DNA of 48,527 bases from a virus, in the IMG/VR virus record IMGVR_UViG_3300024432_000002, positions 1 to 48,527 of that record. One strand, 5' to 3'. This document shows, one piece after another, positions 1 to 6,742 of this stretch. Made by a program: the position numbers and the translations under genes. How positions within the stretch are numbered: the first letter of the stretch is position 1; the number at the start of each line of letters is the position of its first letter. The notes below the pieces were generated by a model. The model ran no database searches and was not told where the DNA came from. It saw nothing but the letters and a program-made list of their open reading frames with translations.

Positions 1-101
1 AGAACACCCCCCAACTGTTTCCGATCCTTTCAAAAGAAAACGCAGAAGCCTGGGGTCGCTGGTATGTTGGCGGTCAAACTTGTGCAGAAATAGCAGAGAT
101 T
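1..101. repeat. Terminal direct repeat, left copy (circular overlap)
   Basis: The first 101 bases are identical to the last 101 (48427-48527). This is the usual signature of a contig that closes on itself, so the molecule was probably circular, terminally redundant or concatemeric. The repeat lies in the middle of an HTH gene rather than at a packaging site. A third identical copy is at 546-646 inside the tandem paralogue, so the overlap alone does not prove circularity. True physical genome ends cannot be read from it. Confidence 0.95.
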
Positions 102-353
102 ATGGGAACGACAGAAGATGTTATCTTAAAACGACTTCAACGTGTTAAAGAAAAGATGGGATACACTGAGATAATTACTGCGAATCCGAATAGGGCACTT
201 AGTTGGGATTCGTTAGCGGTAGAATATCGTATGGTTAGCGGTATCAGTCAAAATAGAGAAACTCACAGTCGAGTTAATGATGGCTTATCTCCCATGATAA
301 AAAGGTGGTGGGCAAGTGGAGCTGATGAATATTTTTTCAGAAAAATTGAATAA
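1..353 (+). CDS. HTH regulator A, C-terminal part (gene continues from 48285 across the contig junction)
   Basis: The frame is open from base 3 to the stop at 351-353. It joins in frame with the 81 codons at 48285-48527 once the 101-bp overlap is merged, giving a 164-aa protein. This part holds the second HTH-like segment (GQTCAEIAEIMGTT) and a tail unlike its paralogue, ending in FFRKIE. The paralogue at 404-790 is identical at DNA level over 137 bp (here 1-116) and again over 42 bp (156-197). The role is probably a DNA-binding transcription regulator, inferred from the two HTH segments only. An internal ATG at 102 is not needed once the circle is closed. Confidence 0.8.
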   Translation, partial: NTPQLFPILSKENAEAWGRWYVGGQTCAEIAEIMGTTEDVILKRLQRVKEKMGYTEIITANPNRALSWDSLAVEYRMVSGISQNRETHSRVNDGLSPMIKRWWASGADEYFFRKIE

Positions 354-394
354 TACGTTCGTAAAGGGAGTAGCTGGTGCATACTTATAGAAGG
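352..394 (+). promoter_or_regulatory. 43-bp shared leader element, copy 1
   Basis: This 43-bp stretch is a perfect inverted repeat of 43095-43137. In both places it reads in the direction of transcription and lies just upstream of a gene: here 9 nt before the HTH gene at 404, there about 30 nt before the first leftward gene. Here its last bases (AGAAGG, then AAG) serve as the ribosome site. It contains ATACGTTC (353-360), also seen near the promoter at 43423. A promoter, operator or antitermination/leader RNA site are all possible. I see no clear sigma70 -10/-35 pair within it. Confidence 0.7.
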
Positions 395-403
395 AAGTGT
401 TAA

Positions 404-790
404 ATGAAACGTCTGATAACAGAAAAGCAGGAAGCAGTATATCGTTGCAGACATCACGATTTCGAAGGGTTAACTGAAGAAGAGACCGCTAAGAAATTAG
501 AAATATCTATACGGATGGTACAAAAACACCTTACCAACTTAAAGAAGAACACCCCCCAACTGTTTCCGATCCTTTCAAAAGAAAACGCAGAAGCCTGGGG
601 TCGCTGGTATGTTGGCGGTCAAACTTGTGCAGAAATAGCAGAGATTATGGGAACGACAGAAAAAGCTATTTTAGAACGACTCCAACACGTAAAAAAGAAA
701 ATGGGATACACTGAGATAATTACTGCGAATCCGAATAGGGCAATTAATATCGATGCAATTAATGAGAACGAAATAATACACCGATTCTAA
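404..790 (+). CDS. HTH regulator B (tandem paralogue of regulator A)
   Basis: 128 aa with two HTH-like segments. Residues about 5-46 resemble a sigma region 4/LuxR-type HTH (LTEEETAKKLEISIRMVQKH); residues about 60-95 form a second one (EIAEIMGTTEKAILERL). The start has an AAGGAAG site 7 nt upstream. It is probably a phage transcription regulator. Compared with regulator A, the first HTH differs (EISIRMVQKH against KIAVQTVREH) while bases 525-661 are identical, so the pair looks like a duplication with a diversified DNA-recognition part and a homogenised core. Target sites are unknown; the 43-bp element directly upstream is an obvious candidate. Confidence 0.8.
   Translation: MKRLITEKQEAVYRCRHHDFEGLTEEETAKKLEISIRMVQKHLTNLKKNTPQLFPILSKENAEAWGRWYVGGQTCAEIAEIMGTTEKAILERLQHVKKKMGYTEIITANPNRAINIDAINENEIIHRF
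525..661 (+). repeat. 137-bp perfect repeat shared with the junction HTH gene
   Basis: These 137 bp are identical to 48406-48527 joined to 102-116. Flanking coding sequence on both sides is clearly diverged, with many synonymous changes upstream, so the identity edges are sharp. This fits recent gene conversion between tandem paralogues, or a repeat collapsed during assembly. A further 42-bp identical block lies at 701-742 (= 156-197). Confidence 0.9.
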
Positions 791-793
791 CCA

Positions 794-862
794 AAGCCGG
801 TCAAGCACCACTGAAGCTGTTTTCCAGCATCTATGTAAAAGCGATGGATTGCTTACCGGCTT
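794..862 (+). promoter_or_regulatory. Long stem-loop in the leader of the LAGLIDADG gene
   Basis: AAGCCGGT (794-801) pairs with ACCGGCTT (855-862), and after one bulged C the stem continues with AAGCA (803-807) against TGCTT (850-854). That is 13 pairs enclosing a 42-nt loop with a small inner GCTG/CAGC hairpin. The GGAGG site of the next gene lies just beyond it. It could be a leader structure that tunes expression. There is no T-run, so it is not an ordinary terminator, and no group I intron core was recognised. Confidence 0.5.
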
Positions 863-885
863 ACTTTCTAACTGGAGGTCACGAT

Positions 886-1305
886 ATGAGCTATGAATTG
901 GCGTGGGCGGCAGGTTTCTATGATGGGGAAGGTTCAATGTCGTGCACTTCCAACAATGGGCATCTATACACGCGAATACAGTTTAGTATTGGTCAAAAGG
1001 ATTATAACGGGTGCGTTGATGAACGGCTTGAAAGGTTTAAGGCGGTGATCGGGGTGGGTAAAATATATGTAAAGGCATTGCGAGGCAGAGAAACAAATCA
1101 GCATCAATTTTTAATTATGAAAACTTTAGACATTAGAAAGGCGATAGGTTTGTTATGGCCATATTTGTCTATCCCTAAAAAACGACAGGCAATACGTGCT
1201 TTGCTTTTGCGTGCAGCGGGGCGAGAACGATTAATAACAGTAAGAAAACAAGGAGAAAAACTATGCAGAAATTTGCAGGTGGGGCGACCCGTGATGACAG
1301 TGTGA
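886..1305 (+). CDS. LAGLIDADG-type homing endonuclease-like protein
   Basis: 139 aa from the ATG at 886, chosen over an upstream in-frame ATG at 844 because GGAGG sits 8 nt before it. Residues about 5-16 (LAWAAGFYDGEGS) match the LAGLIDADG helix with its acidic catalytic residue. Only one motif is present, as in homodimeric enzymes of the family. The middle (QFLIMKTLDIRKAIGLLWPYL) also fits the fold. It is free-standing, not inside a recognisable intron or intein, and overlaps the next gene by 43 nt. Family members cut long specific DNA sites; activity here is inferred. Confidence 0.7.
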   Translation: MSYELAWAAGFYDGEGSMSCTSNNGHLYTRIQFSIGQKDYNGCVDERLERFKAVIGVGKIYVKALRGRETNQHQFLIMKTLDIRKAIGLLWPYLSIPKKRQAIRALLLRAAGRERLITVRKQGEKLCRNLQVGRPVMTV

Positions 1306-1661
1306 ACAAATTAGATTTTGAAGGGTTCAACAATCCTTTGATAGATGAATGCTATGCTCAATACCTGAACAAGCACCGCCAGACGGCGAATGGGTTGCGG
1401 GGTAGTGATAACTGGCAGAGTTTATTTGGCGACAAACATACAGATGTATGTATTAAGTCACTTTGCCGTCATGTTGTAGATGTACGGTTAGCACATCGGG
1501 GATATAAGAGCGAACAACCGATTAAGGATAGCTTAAACGCGATTATCTTTAACGCCAAGGCGTATCTGCTTAAACTACTACTTGATGAGGAAAATTATGA
1601 CGCCGCCATAGATCACGAAACAGGTGCAGATCGTACTAAGCCAGTACCGGGAGGTTATTGA
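1263..1661 (+). CDS. Putative dATP/dGTP diphosphohydrolase-like protein (DUF5664/MazZ-like)
   Basis: 132 aa with an AGGAG site 7 nt upstream. The pattern GGATRD near the N-terminus, then GSDNWQSLF, SLCRHVVDVRLAHRG and LNAIIFNAKAYLLKLL resembles the all-alpha MazG-related family called DUF5664 or dATP/dGTP diphosphohydrolase N-terminal domain. In 2-aminoadenine (Z-DNA) phages the related MazZ supplies dGMP, but no PurZ or DatZ was recognised here, so a general nucleotide-pool role is more likely. The neighbouring 5'-nucleotidase supports this. Recognition rests on memory of the motif pattern, not a search. Confidence 0.5.
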   Translation: MQKFAGGATRDDSVNKLDFEGFNNPLIDECYAQYLNKHRQTANGLRGSDNWQSLFGDKHTDVCIKSLCRHVVDVRLAHRGYKSEQPIKDSLNAIIFNAKAYLLKLLLDEENYDAAIDHETGADRTKPVPGGY

Positions 1662-1942
1662 TATGGCAGGATAACATAAACGGGTTATTTGAATTATGTG
1701 GTGGTATATTTGTAATGCTTCATTGTCTTAAACTACATAAAGATAAAAAAGTTAGGGGCGTTAGCTTTATAGCAACTGGTTATTTTGCTGCATGGGGTTT
1801 TTGGAATATATATTATTATCCGTTTCTTAATCAGTGGGCAAGTCTTATAGGCGGTTTACTTATTGTCGCAATGAATATTCTATGGATAGGTATGATGGCT
1901 TATTATATTAAGAAGGAAAAACATGAAAAAACTTTGGCTTGA
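1658..1942 (+). CDS. Small membrane protein, PQ-loop/SWEET-like
   Basis: 94 aa starting at a TTG that overlaps the previous stop (TTGA, 1658-1661); GGAGG lies only 3 nt upstream, so the start is uncertain. Three hydrophobic segments are visible (about 8-25, 37-56 and 59-83) with a conserved-looking KDKKVRGVS loop typical of PQ-loop proteins. The role in the phage is unknown. It sits in an overlapping run of nucleotide-metabolism genes. Confidence 0.65.
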   Translation: MIWQDNINGLFELCGGIFVMLHCLKLHKDKKVRGVSFIATGYFAAWGFWNIYYYPFLNQWASLIGGLLIVAMNILWIGMMAYYIKKEKHEKTLA

Positions 1943-2498
1943 TATGGATGGTGTTATTGCAGATTTTACTGCGGGAGTGTGCAAAGCATTCGACATACAA
2001 TTCTCAAACGAAGATTACCCGTTTCCATTGGGATTGTGGGATTATATTAAATACCTACAGGATAAACGTAACCTACTTTGGTCCAAGGTAAGGTTTGTGG
2101 GTAGCACTGCGAGTTTTTGGCAAAATTTGTCTGTGCTTCCAAATGCAAAAAAGTTTTATAGAACATTAATTTGCCATTTTGATGTAAGGTTTTTGACTAC
2201 ACCTACTGGTGATTTTGACGCAGTTTTTGATGGCAAACGAAAATGGCTCGAACGACATGGTTTTGCTGTCCCACACGATAAAAGGATGCTGCTTTTAGAA
2301 CCTGGTGAAACTAAAGAAGATTACGCAGCACCTGGAATTATTTTGATAGACGACCAGGATTCAAACGTACAAAAGTTCCGGCATGGTGGTGGATATGCTG
2401 TTCTGGCCCCACGTCCTTGGAACAATAGACATCGGGAGTTCAAATCATTTGAAGAAGCTAATGATATGATATTGGCAGAATTGTTGGAGATAAAATAA
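1923..2498 (+). CDS. 5'(3')-deoxyribonucleotidase, NT5C-type HAD phosphatase
   Basis: 191 aa. HAD motif I is DMDGVIADF (catalytic D7, D9), motif II is FLTTPTG (about 95-101), the motif III Lys lies near GKRKWLERHG, and motif IV is LIDDQDSN (about 141-148). This matches the NT5C family that removes the 5'-phosphate from (deoxy)nucleoside monophosphates. With the putative diphosphohydrolase upstream it could trim dNTPs to nucleosides or balance pools during replication. The start has AAGGA in front and overlaps the previous gene by 20 nt; the stop overlaps the next ATG. Confidence 0.85.
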   Translation: MKKLWLDMDGVIADFTAGVCKAFDIQFSNEDYPFPLGLWDYIKYLQDKRNLLWSKVRFVGSTASFWQNLSVLPNAKKFYRTLICHFDVRFLTTPTGDFDAVFDGKRKWLERHGFAVPHDKRMLLLEPGETKEDYAAPGIILIDDQDSNVQKFRHGGGYAVLAPRPWNNRHREFKSFEEANDMILAELLEIK

Positions 2499-3193
2499 TG
2501 GCAAGAGTCCTCTGTATTGGAGATTTACATATTCCTTGGGAACGTAAAGGTTATTTTCAATTTTGTTGTGACCTTTATGAACAATGGGATTGTGATACTG
2601 TAGTTTTCATTGGGGATGTGGTTGATTCTCATGCAGTGTCTTTTCACACCAAACACCCTGATATGCCGGGAGCTTTACAAGAATATAAACAGGCTAAGAA
2701 ACAAGTACAGCGTTGGCATCGCAAATTTCCAAAAGCGATAGTGACAGTTGGGAATCACGATGAACGTGTAATCCGTGTTGCCAGAGAACGTGGCATCCCA
2801 GATGTTTACTTAAAAAGCTATAAAACAAACTGGGGGGCGTCAACCTGGAGGTGGAAGAAGGGCCACATCATTGACGATGTGTATTATTATCATGGAACTG
2901 GGCAGGGTGGGGAATATCCGGCGTGTAATGCTGTACGGAAACTACTCATGTCGGTCGTAATGGGCCACAACCATACTGCGTCAGGGATGAAGTATTACGT
3001 TAATCCAATCCGCCGAATATTTGCCTGTGATACTGGGGCTGGTTGTGACGATAAGGCTTTGGCTTTTGCCTACGCTGATAACAATAAAAGGCGGAGCGTT
3101 CTTAGTGCTGCTATGATTATTGACGGTATCCCTTACGTTGAGCCGATGCAATGTGGACGCGGCGAGAAATATCACGACAGTAATTTCAAATAA
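2498..3193 (+). CDS. Calcineurin-like metallophosphoesterase
   Basis: 231 aa with the full metal-binding signature of the family: GDLH (D9, H11), GDVVDSH (D40), GNHDE (N86, H87), YYHGT (H132) and GHNH (H157, H159). Members hydrolyse phosphomono- or diesters, including nucleic acid ends or cyclic nucleotides; the substrate here cannot be told. It starts 1 nt before the end of the nucleotidase gene. Confidence 0.85.
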   Translation: MARVLCIGDLHIPWERKGYFQFCCDLYEQWDCDTVVFIGDVVDSHAVSFHTKHPDMPGALQEYKQAKKQVQRWHRKFPKAIVTVGNHDERVIRVARERGIPDVYLKSYKTNWGASTWRWKKGHIIDDVYYYHGTGQGGEYPACNAVRKLLMSVVMGHNHTASGMKYYVNPIRRIFACDTGAGCDDKALAFAYADNNKRRSVLSAAMIIDGIPYVEPMQCGRGEKYHDSNFK

Positions 3194-3196
3194 GCA

Positions 3197-3358
3197 ATGA
3201 TTAACGAACGTCAAAAACCGTATCAGACCACCAGAGAAGAACAACTACTAAGGTGGGACTATGCAGAGGGCAGGATTACCCTTGAGGAATTCGACAGGCG
3301 ATATGAGAAACTCAAGAAACAAGAGTTGATAAAAAGAAACGGAAGGGTAACGAAATGA
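3197..3358 (+). CDS. Small SHOCT-like protein
   Basis: 53 aa. The segment WDYAEGRITLEEFDRRYEKL resembles the short C-terminal (SHOCT) oligomerisation helix pair. It is charged and has no membrane segment. Its TGA overlaps the ATG of the next gene (ATGA at 3355-3358), tying it into the polymerase operon. Function unknown. Confidence 0.6.
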   Translation: MINERQKPYQTTREEQLLRWDYAEGRITLEEFDRRYEKLKKQELIKRNGRVTK

Positions 3359-3510
3359 TGATCTTGAAAATAATTTGTTTGTTCATAGGTGTTTTGTTTA
3401 CTTTTGTTAATATAACAAAGGCGATACATAAAACCTCAATATTTGCTATAAATTTTATTCTTCAAACAGCAGGTGTGGTAGGTTTTATCGTCTTACAGTG
3501 GCTAATATGA
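3355..3510 (+). CDS. Small membrane protein upstream of DNA polymerase
   Basis: 51 aa with two hydrophobic segments (about 3-20 and 31-50). GGAAGG precedes the start. The stop overlaps the polymerase start (ATGA at 3507-3510), so translation is probably coupled. Function unknown. Confidence 0.6.
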   Translation: MMILKIICLFIGVLFTFVNITKAIHKTSIFAINFILQTAGVVGFIVLQWLI

Positions 3511-5534
3511 CCCTAACCAAAATACTACAAACCATTGATTACCCAGAGAATACCTTAGTCCTTGACTTCGAGTGTTTCTTCGATCAAGAGTATTCTCTTA
3601 AAAAAATGTCCATCATTGAGTACATCACTGATCCCAGATTTAGTTTGTTGGGCCTCGGTATCAAAATCAACAATGAGTCGTCTACGTTTATTCCCGGCCC
3701 TAAAGTTCCATGGGCCATCAAGAGACTACAAGCTAAATATGGAGTTGCATTACATAACGTGACAGTTATAGCGAAAAACACCAAATTCGATATTTTGATC
3801 TTGGCACAGAAGTTCGGAATTTATCCGCCGTATGTCATCGACATCGAAGATCTCAGCAGATATTACGATTCCCGAATGAAGCATGACCTTGCTTCGCTCG
3901 CTAAACTTTTCAAACTCCCAGCTAAAGGCGATACCAGTCAGTTCAAAGGGCAGCACTGTGTTGATATAGACTGGACGGCCATGAAAGAATACTGTCTGGG
4001 GGATGTTGACATCGAATATCAGTTGCTTGAGATTCTTCTACCAATGATCGACAACCCTGAGATCGAGCTTCCGTTAATGCAGCACACCTTGAACTTGTAT
4101 CTCAAACCCACGTTTCAGCTTGATGTGGAGATGGCGAATAGCATAGAAATTGGCATGGGAACGGAACTTTTTAATGATTTGGCTAAAGTGCAGTGGATAC
4201 TTGAAGAATATGCTACAAAGAAAAAGAAAACAGTCGAAGAACTTCTCCGGGCCAGAAGTATATTTCCGAAGATCCTTGCCGACATCCTACCGGAAGATGA
4301 AATCGTGCCGATGAAGCAAGGCAAAGGTAAAACACCAAAAGCCATTCCTGCTCTGGCCAGTGAAGATGTTGGATTTCAATTACTTCTTGCTCATTCTGAT
4401 GAACGGATTCGTAATCTATGCAAAGCTAAAGCAGCCTGTTCCAGTTGGCCTATTCATCAAAAGAAAGTACAGAATCTTATCATACAGACCAGATGTTTTG
4501 GTGATGGTGTTCATATCCCCCTTAAATATTATGGTGCTCATACTGGGAGACATTCGGGTACACAAAAATGGAATCCGCTTAATCTTGGTGGTAAAGGTCG
4601 AAGCAATAAGGGTAAGTTAATACATCCCTTAATTAGTAAAGTAAGAAATACATTACTTGCACCAAAAGGATACCTACTTCCTATTGCTGACTCTGCTCAA
4701 ATCGAAGCACGGTTGTTGGCGTGGATTGCCGGACAAGATGATCTTGTGGAAGACTTCAGAACAGGTGGTGATCCTTACTCTAAATTTGCTATGAAGTTGT
4801 TTCAAGAGAAAGTTTGGAAACCGTCAGCAGAGGAAGAAAAAACACCTGAAGGTGCTCTTGCTAAAACCAGAAGGGGTTTTGGAAAAGATACCGTTCTGGG
4901 TGCAGGATATGGTCTTGGGTCTCTTACTTCTTATAACCTTTGTCGTCAAAATGAGTTACTTCGACCTCTCTTTGATTCTGGTGAGTATGATTGGGATTTT
5001 ATCGACAAAATGATTAAGCTATACCGTTCAACTTATGCTCAGATTCCTAAATTCTGGAAGGCTGTAGAGAAATGTTTCCGTTGGGTGACGAAGTATCCGA
5101 ACGAAAAATTAGGATATTGCATCCCCGACATTAATTCTGGGATTAAGGGGGAAACGACTCTAAATTTCTGGAAAGAAGGATCAACTACGATCATCCAGTT
5201 ACCATCAAGTCGGCGATTGTTCTATCGTCATGCCTCTGTTGACACTAAGGGACAGATTAAATATATTCACGGACATCTGTGGGGTGGGTCTATTACGGAA
5301 AATATCATCCAGAGCATTTGCCGTGACCTACTCGCTGGGTGGATACTTGAATGTGAACGACAAGAGATACCGATAATACTTCACTCGTACGACGAAATCG
5401 TAGGATGTGTACCTGAACATCGAGCCGAGGAGAGTCTTCAGAAAATGTTCGAGATTATGAAAATTGGTCCGGACTGGGCGGCGGGGTTACCATTAGACGT
5501 GGAGGGTGATATTTCACCATGCTTCAAAAAATAA
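3507..5534 (+). CDS. Family A DNA polymerase (T7/Pol I type) with 3'-5' exonuclease
   Basis: 675 aa from the ATG at 3507, preferred to the GTG at 3498 because it forms an ATGA overlap with the upstream stop. Exonuclease motifs: LDFECF (D20, E22), NTKFD (91-95), YCLGD (162-166). Polymerase motifs: HTGRHSG; A, ADSAQIEARLLAW (D395); B, RRGFGKDTVLGAGYG; C, HSYDEI (D629, E630). All catalytic acids are present. In motif B the position equal to E. coli Pol I Phe762 (Tyr526 in T7) is Leu464. Motif C has Tyr where Pol I has His. There is no 5'-3' exonuclease domain. It is the replicative polymerase, working with the primase-helicase at 12184. Confidence 0.95.
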   Translation: MTLTKILQTIDYPENTLVLDFECFFDQEYSLKKMSIIEYITDPRFSLLGLGIKINNESSTFIPGPKVPWAIKRLQAKYGVALHNVTVIAKNTKFDILILAQKFGIYPPYVIDIEDLSRYYDSRMKHDLASLAKLFKLPAKGDTSQFKGQHCVDIDWTAMKEYCLGDVDIEYQLLEILLPMIDNPEIELPLMQHTLNLYLKPTFQLDVEMANSIEIGMGTELFNDLAKVQWILEEYATKKKKTVEELLRARSIFPKILADILPEDEIVPMKQGKGKTPKAIPALASEDVGFQLLLAHSDERIRNLCKAKAACSSWPIHQKKVQNLIIQTRCFGDGVHIPLKYYGAHTGRHSGTQKWNPLNLGGKGRSNKGKLIHPLISKVRNTLLAPKGYLLPIADSAQIEARLLAWIAGQDDLVEDFRTGGDPYSKFAMKLFQEKVWKPSAEEEKTPEGALAKTRRGFGKDTVLGAGYGLGSLTSYNLCRQNELLRPLFDSGEYDWDFIDKMIKLYRSTYAQIPKFWKAVEKCFRWVTKYPNEKLGYCIPDINSGIKGETTLNFWKEGSTTIIQLPSSRRLFYRHASVDTKGQIKYIHGHLWGGSITENIIQSICRDLLAGWILECERQEIPIILHSYDEIVGCVPEHRAEESLQKMFEIMKIGPDWAAGLPLDVEGDISPCFKK

Positions 5535-5665
5535 TATATTGGTGGAAACGCAGAAAACGTCTTGCGGTGTTCCGAACTTTTTTAGATGGTGCATACACCC
5601 ACTACATTGAGTCGCACAGGAAAGAAGCGAAGTTCTGGGGGCGGTTCAAATGCTTCAAAAAATAA
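5519..5665 (+). CDS. Small basic protein, duplicated-junction gene
   Basis: 48 aa, rich in Lys, Arg and aromatic residues. It starts inside the polymerase gene with a 16-nt overlap. The same 16 nt (ATGCTTCAAAAAATAA) form the overlap with the next gene at 5650-5665, so both this gene and the polymerase end in CFKK. GGAGG lies 12 nt upstream of the start. Function unknown. Confidence 0.5.
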   Translation: MLQKIIYWWKRRKRLAVFRTFLDGAYTHYIESHRKEAKFWGRFKCFKK

Positions 5666-5853
5666 AAGATCATATTAGAGCTTGGCTACCTTTAATGATA
5701 GAGATAGAACAGATGGGCCATAATCCCGTAAGGCTCATGTTTGAGCCGCTAACTATAGAAATAATAGAAATTACAAATCGAGCTTTGGTAGTATGTAAAA
5801 CAAAATATCCTGAGTGGTATTCAATAATGGCAAAAGGGTGTAGGTTATATTGA
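5650..5853 (+). CDS. Hypothetical protein
   Basis: 67 aa, with a hydrophobic N-terminal helix (IRAWLPLMIEIEQM). It begins with the same MLQK residues as the preceding small gene, through a duplicated 16-nt start/stop junction. GGGGGCGG lies upstream as a weak ribosome site. The stop overlaps the next ATG (TGATG). No family recognised. Confidence 0.6.
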   Translation: MLQKIKDHIRAWLPLMIEIEQMGHNPVRLMFEPLTIEIIEITNRALVVCKTKYPEWYSIMAKGCRLY

Positions 5854-6030
5854 TGGCATTAGTAGGCGGACATAAACGAAAAGCATGGCGGCTTAAAAAA
5901 AAAGTACAATAAATGGTTCTCTAAAGCGATTTCTGGAGTTGTTCTTACTGTAATTCAGGATCTTCCAAAAGAATTTTTCATGGACGTATTTAACCACGAG
6001 AGTTATGAATTTGTAAGGTTATATAAATGA
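5853..6030 (+). pseudogene. Small gene interrupted by a frameshift at an A9 run (or programmed shift)
   Basis: The ATG at 5853 opens a frame that stops at 5912, just past a run of nine A. Skipping one A (or adding two) continues into an open frame (from KYNKWFSKAIS to EFVRLYK) that ends at 6030 with an ATGA overlap onto the next gene. That second frame has no ATG, GTG or TTG before codon 27. Together they give about 58 aa with coding-like composition. Either the homopolymer is miscounted or the gene is shifted in vivo. Confidence 0.5.
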
Positions 6031-6296
6031 ACCGAAGACAATTCCTAAAACGAGTAGGTGTCGTCTGTGCAGCGGCTGTCGTGGCCCCGACTACGTTGGT
6101 AAAAAACCCCCAGAAATTTATCATAGGTAGTCACGATAATTACATACAAGATGAACGGGTAAAAACTGCTTATGATCGTTGGCATGAATATTATATGGGC
6201 CATAATCCCCCAGTTGATACCGAGTTATTAGATAAACTTAAGGATGCCCTTAAAAATACCAAATTTACTCCTCCATTTAAGGTGTTCAGGTGGTAA
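6027..6296 (+). CDS. Protein with twin-arginine (Tat) signal peptide
   Basis: 89 aa beginning NRRQFLKRVGVV then a hydrophobic stretch to about residue 25. This matches the Tat consensus (S/T-R-R-x-F-L-K). The mature part (about 60 aa) has no recognised domain. The ATG overlaps the previous stop. Export of a folded product across the host inner membrane is predicted from the signal only. Confidence 0.7.
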   Translation: MNRRQFLKRVGVVCAAAVVAPTTLVKNPQKFIIGSHDNYIQDERVKTAYDRWHEYYMGHNPPVDTELLDKLKDALKNTKFTPPFKVFRW

Positions 6297-6742
6297 AACA
6301 TCGAACAAAAACAGATAAAATCAAAGACCAATATGATGCCTTCAAATGCATCCGCGATGGCAAGCCGGTGAAACGATTCGGGGCTAAGGACGGGAGTATC
6401 CAGACGAAGCCGGTAGTGCCGGTGCCTGATCTGCCGGAAAAAGAAGTGCTCGTTGAGTGTCTGCGATGGTTACGGCTTCATCATGTATTTCATAATCGAC
6501 ATGATGTCGGTGCCGGTGACTTTGGTTACGGATATGCCACTTATGGTATTAAGGGAGCGGGTGATATCATAGGCATTTTATCCAACGGAGTTCATTTTGA
6601 GATTGAGTGCAAAAAAGGTAAGGGTGGTCGTCTTAGTAAAGGTCAGCAAAAGCGATTAGAAAATATTAGAAAAAATAATGGTATTTATTTAGTAGTACAT
6701 GGATTATCTGAATTAGAATATTATTTTAAGGAGTTGATATGA
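6290..6742 (+). CDS. VRR-NUC domain nuclease
   Basis: 150 aa from a GTG overlapping the previous gene by 7 nt. The C-terminal part has the VRR-NUC core: KGAGDIIGIL (D92), FEIECKKG (E106, K108), then SKGQQKRL and IYLVV. These are the PD-(D/E)XK catalytic residues of the stand-alone phage family, linked to branched DNA cleavage. The N-terminal 50 residues are basic. Just downstream is a second PD-(D/E)XK enzyme. Confidence 0.85.
   Translation: MVKHRTKTDKIKDQYDAFKCIRDGKPVKRFGAKDGSIQTKPVVPVPDLPEKEVLVECLRWLRLHHVFHNRHDVGAGDFGYGYATYGIKGAGDIIGILSNGVHFEIECKKGKGGRLSKGQQKRLENIRKNNGIYLVVHGLSELEYYFKELI

Noticed and set aside
1-101. Terminal repeat as the packaging end (DTR or cos)
   Set aside because: It lies inside a coding gene, also occurs at 546-646, and is most simply the assembly overlap of a circular contig.
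886-1305. Intron or intein host for the LAGLIDADG protein
   Set aside because: Neighbouring genes are intact and no intron core or splice-site pattern was found.
1263-1661. 2-aminoadenine (Z-genome) pathway
   Set aside because: Only a MazZ-like protein is seen; PurZ and DatZ were not recognised.
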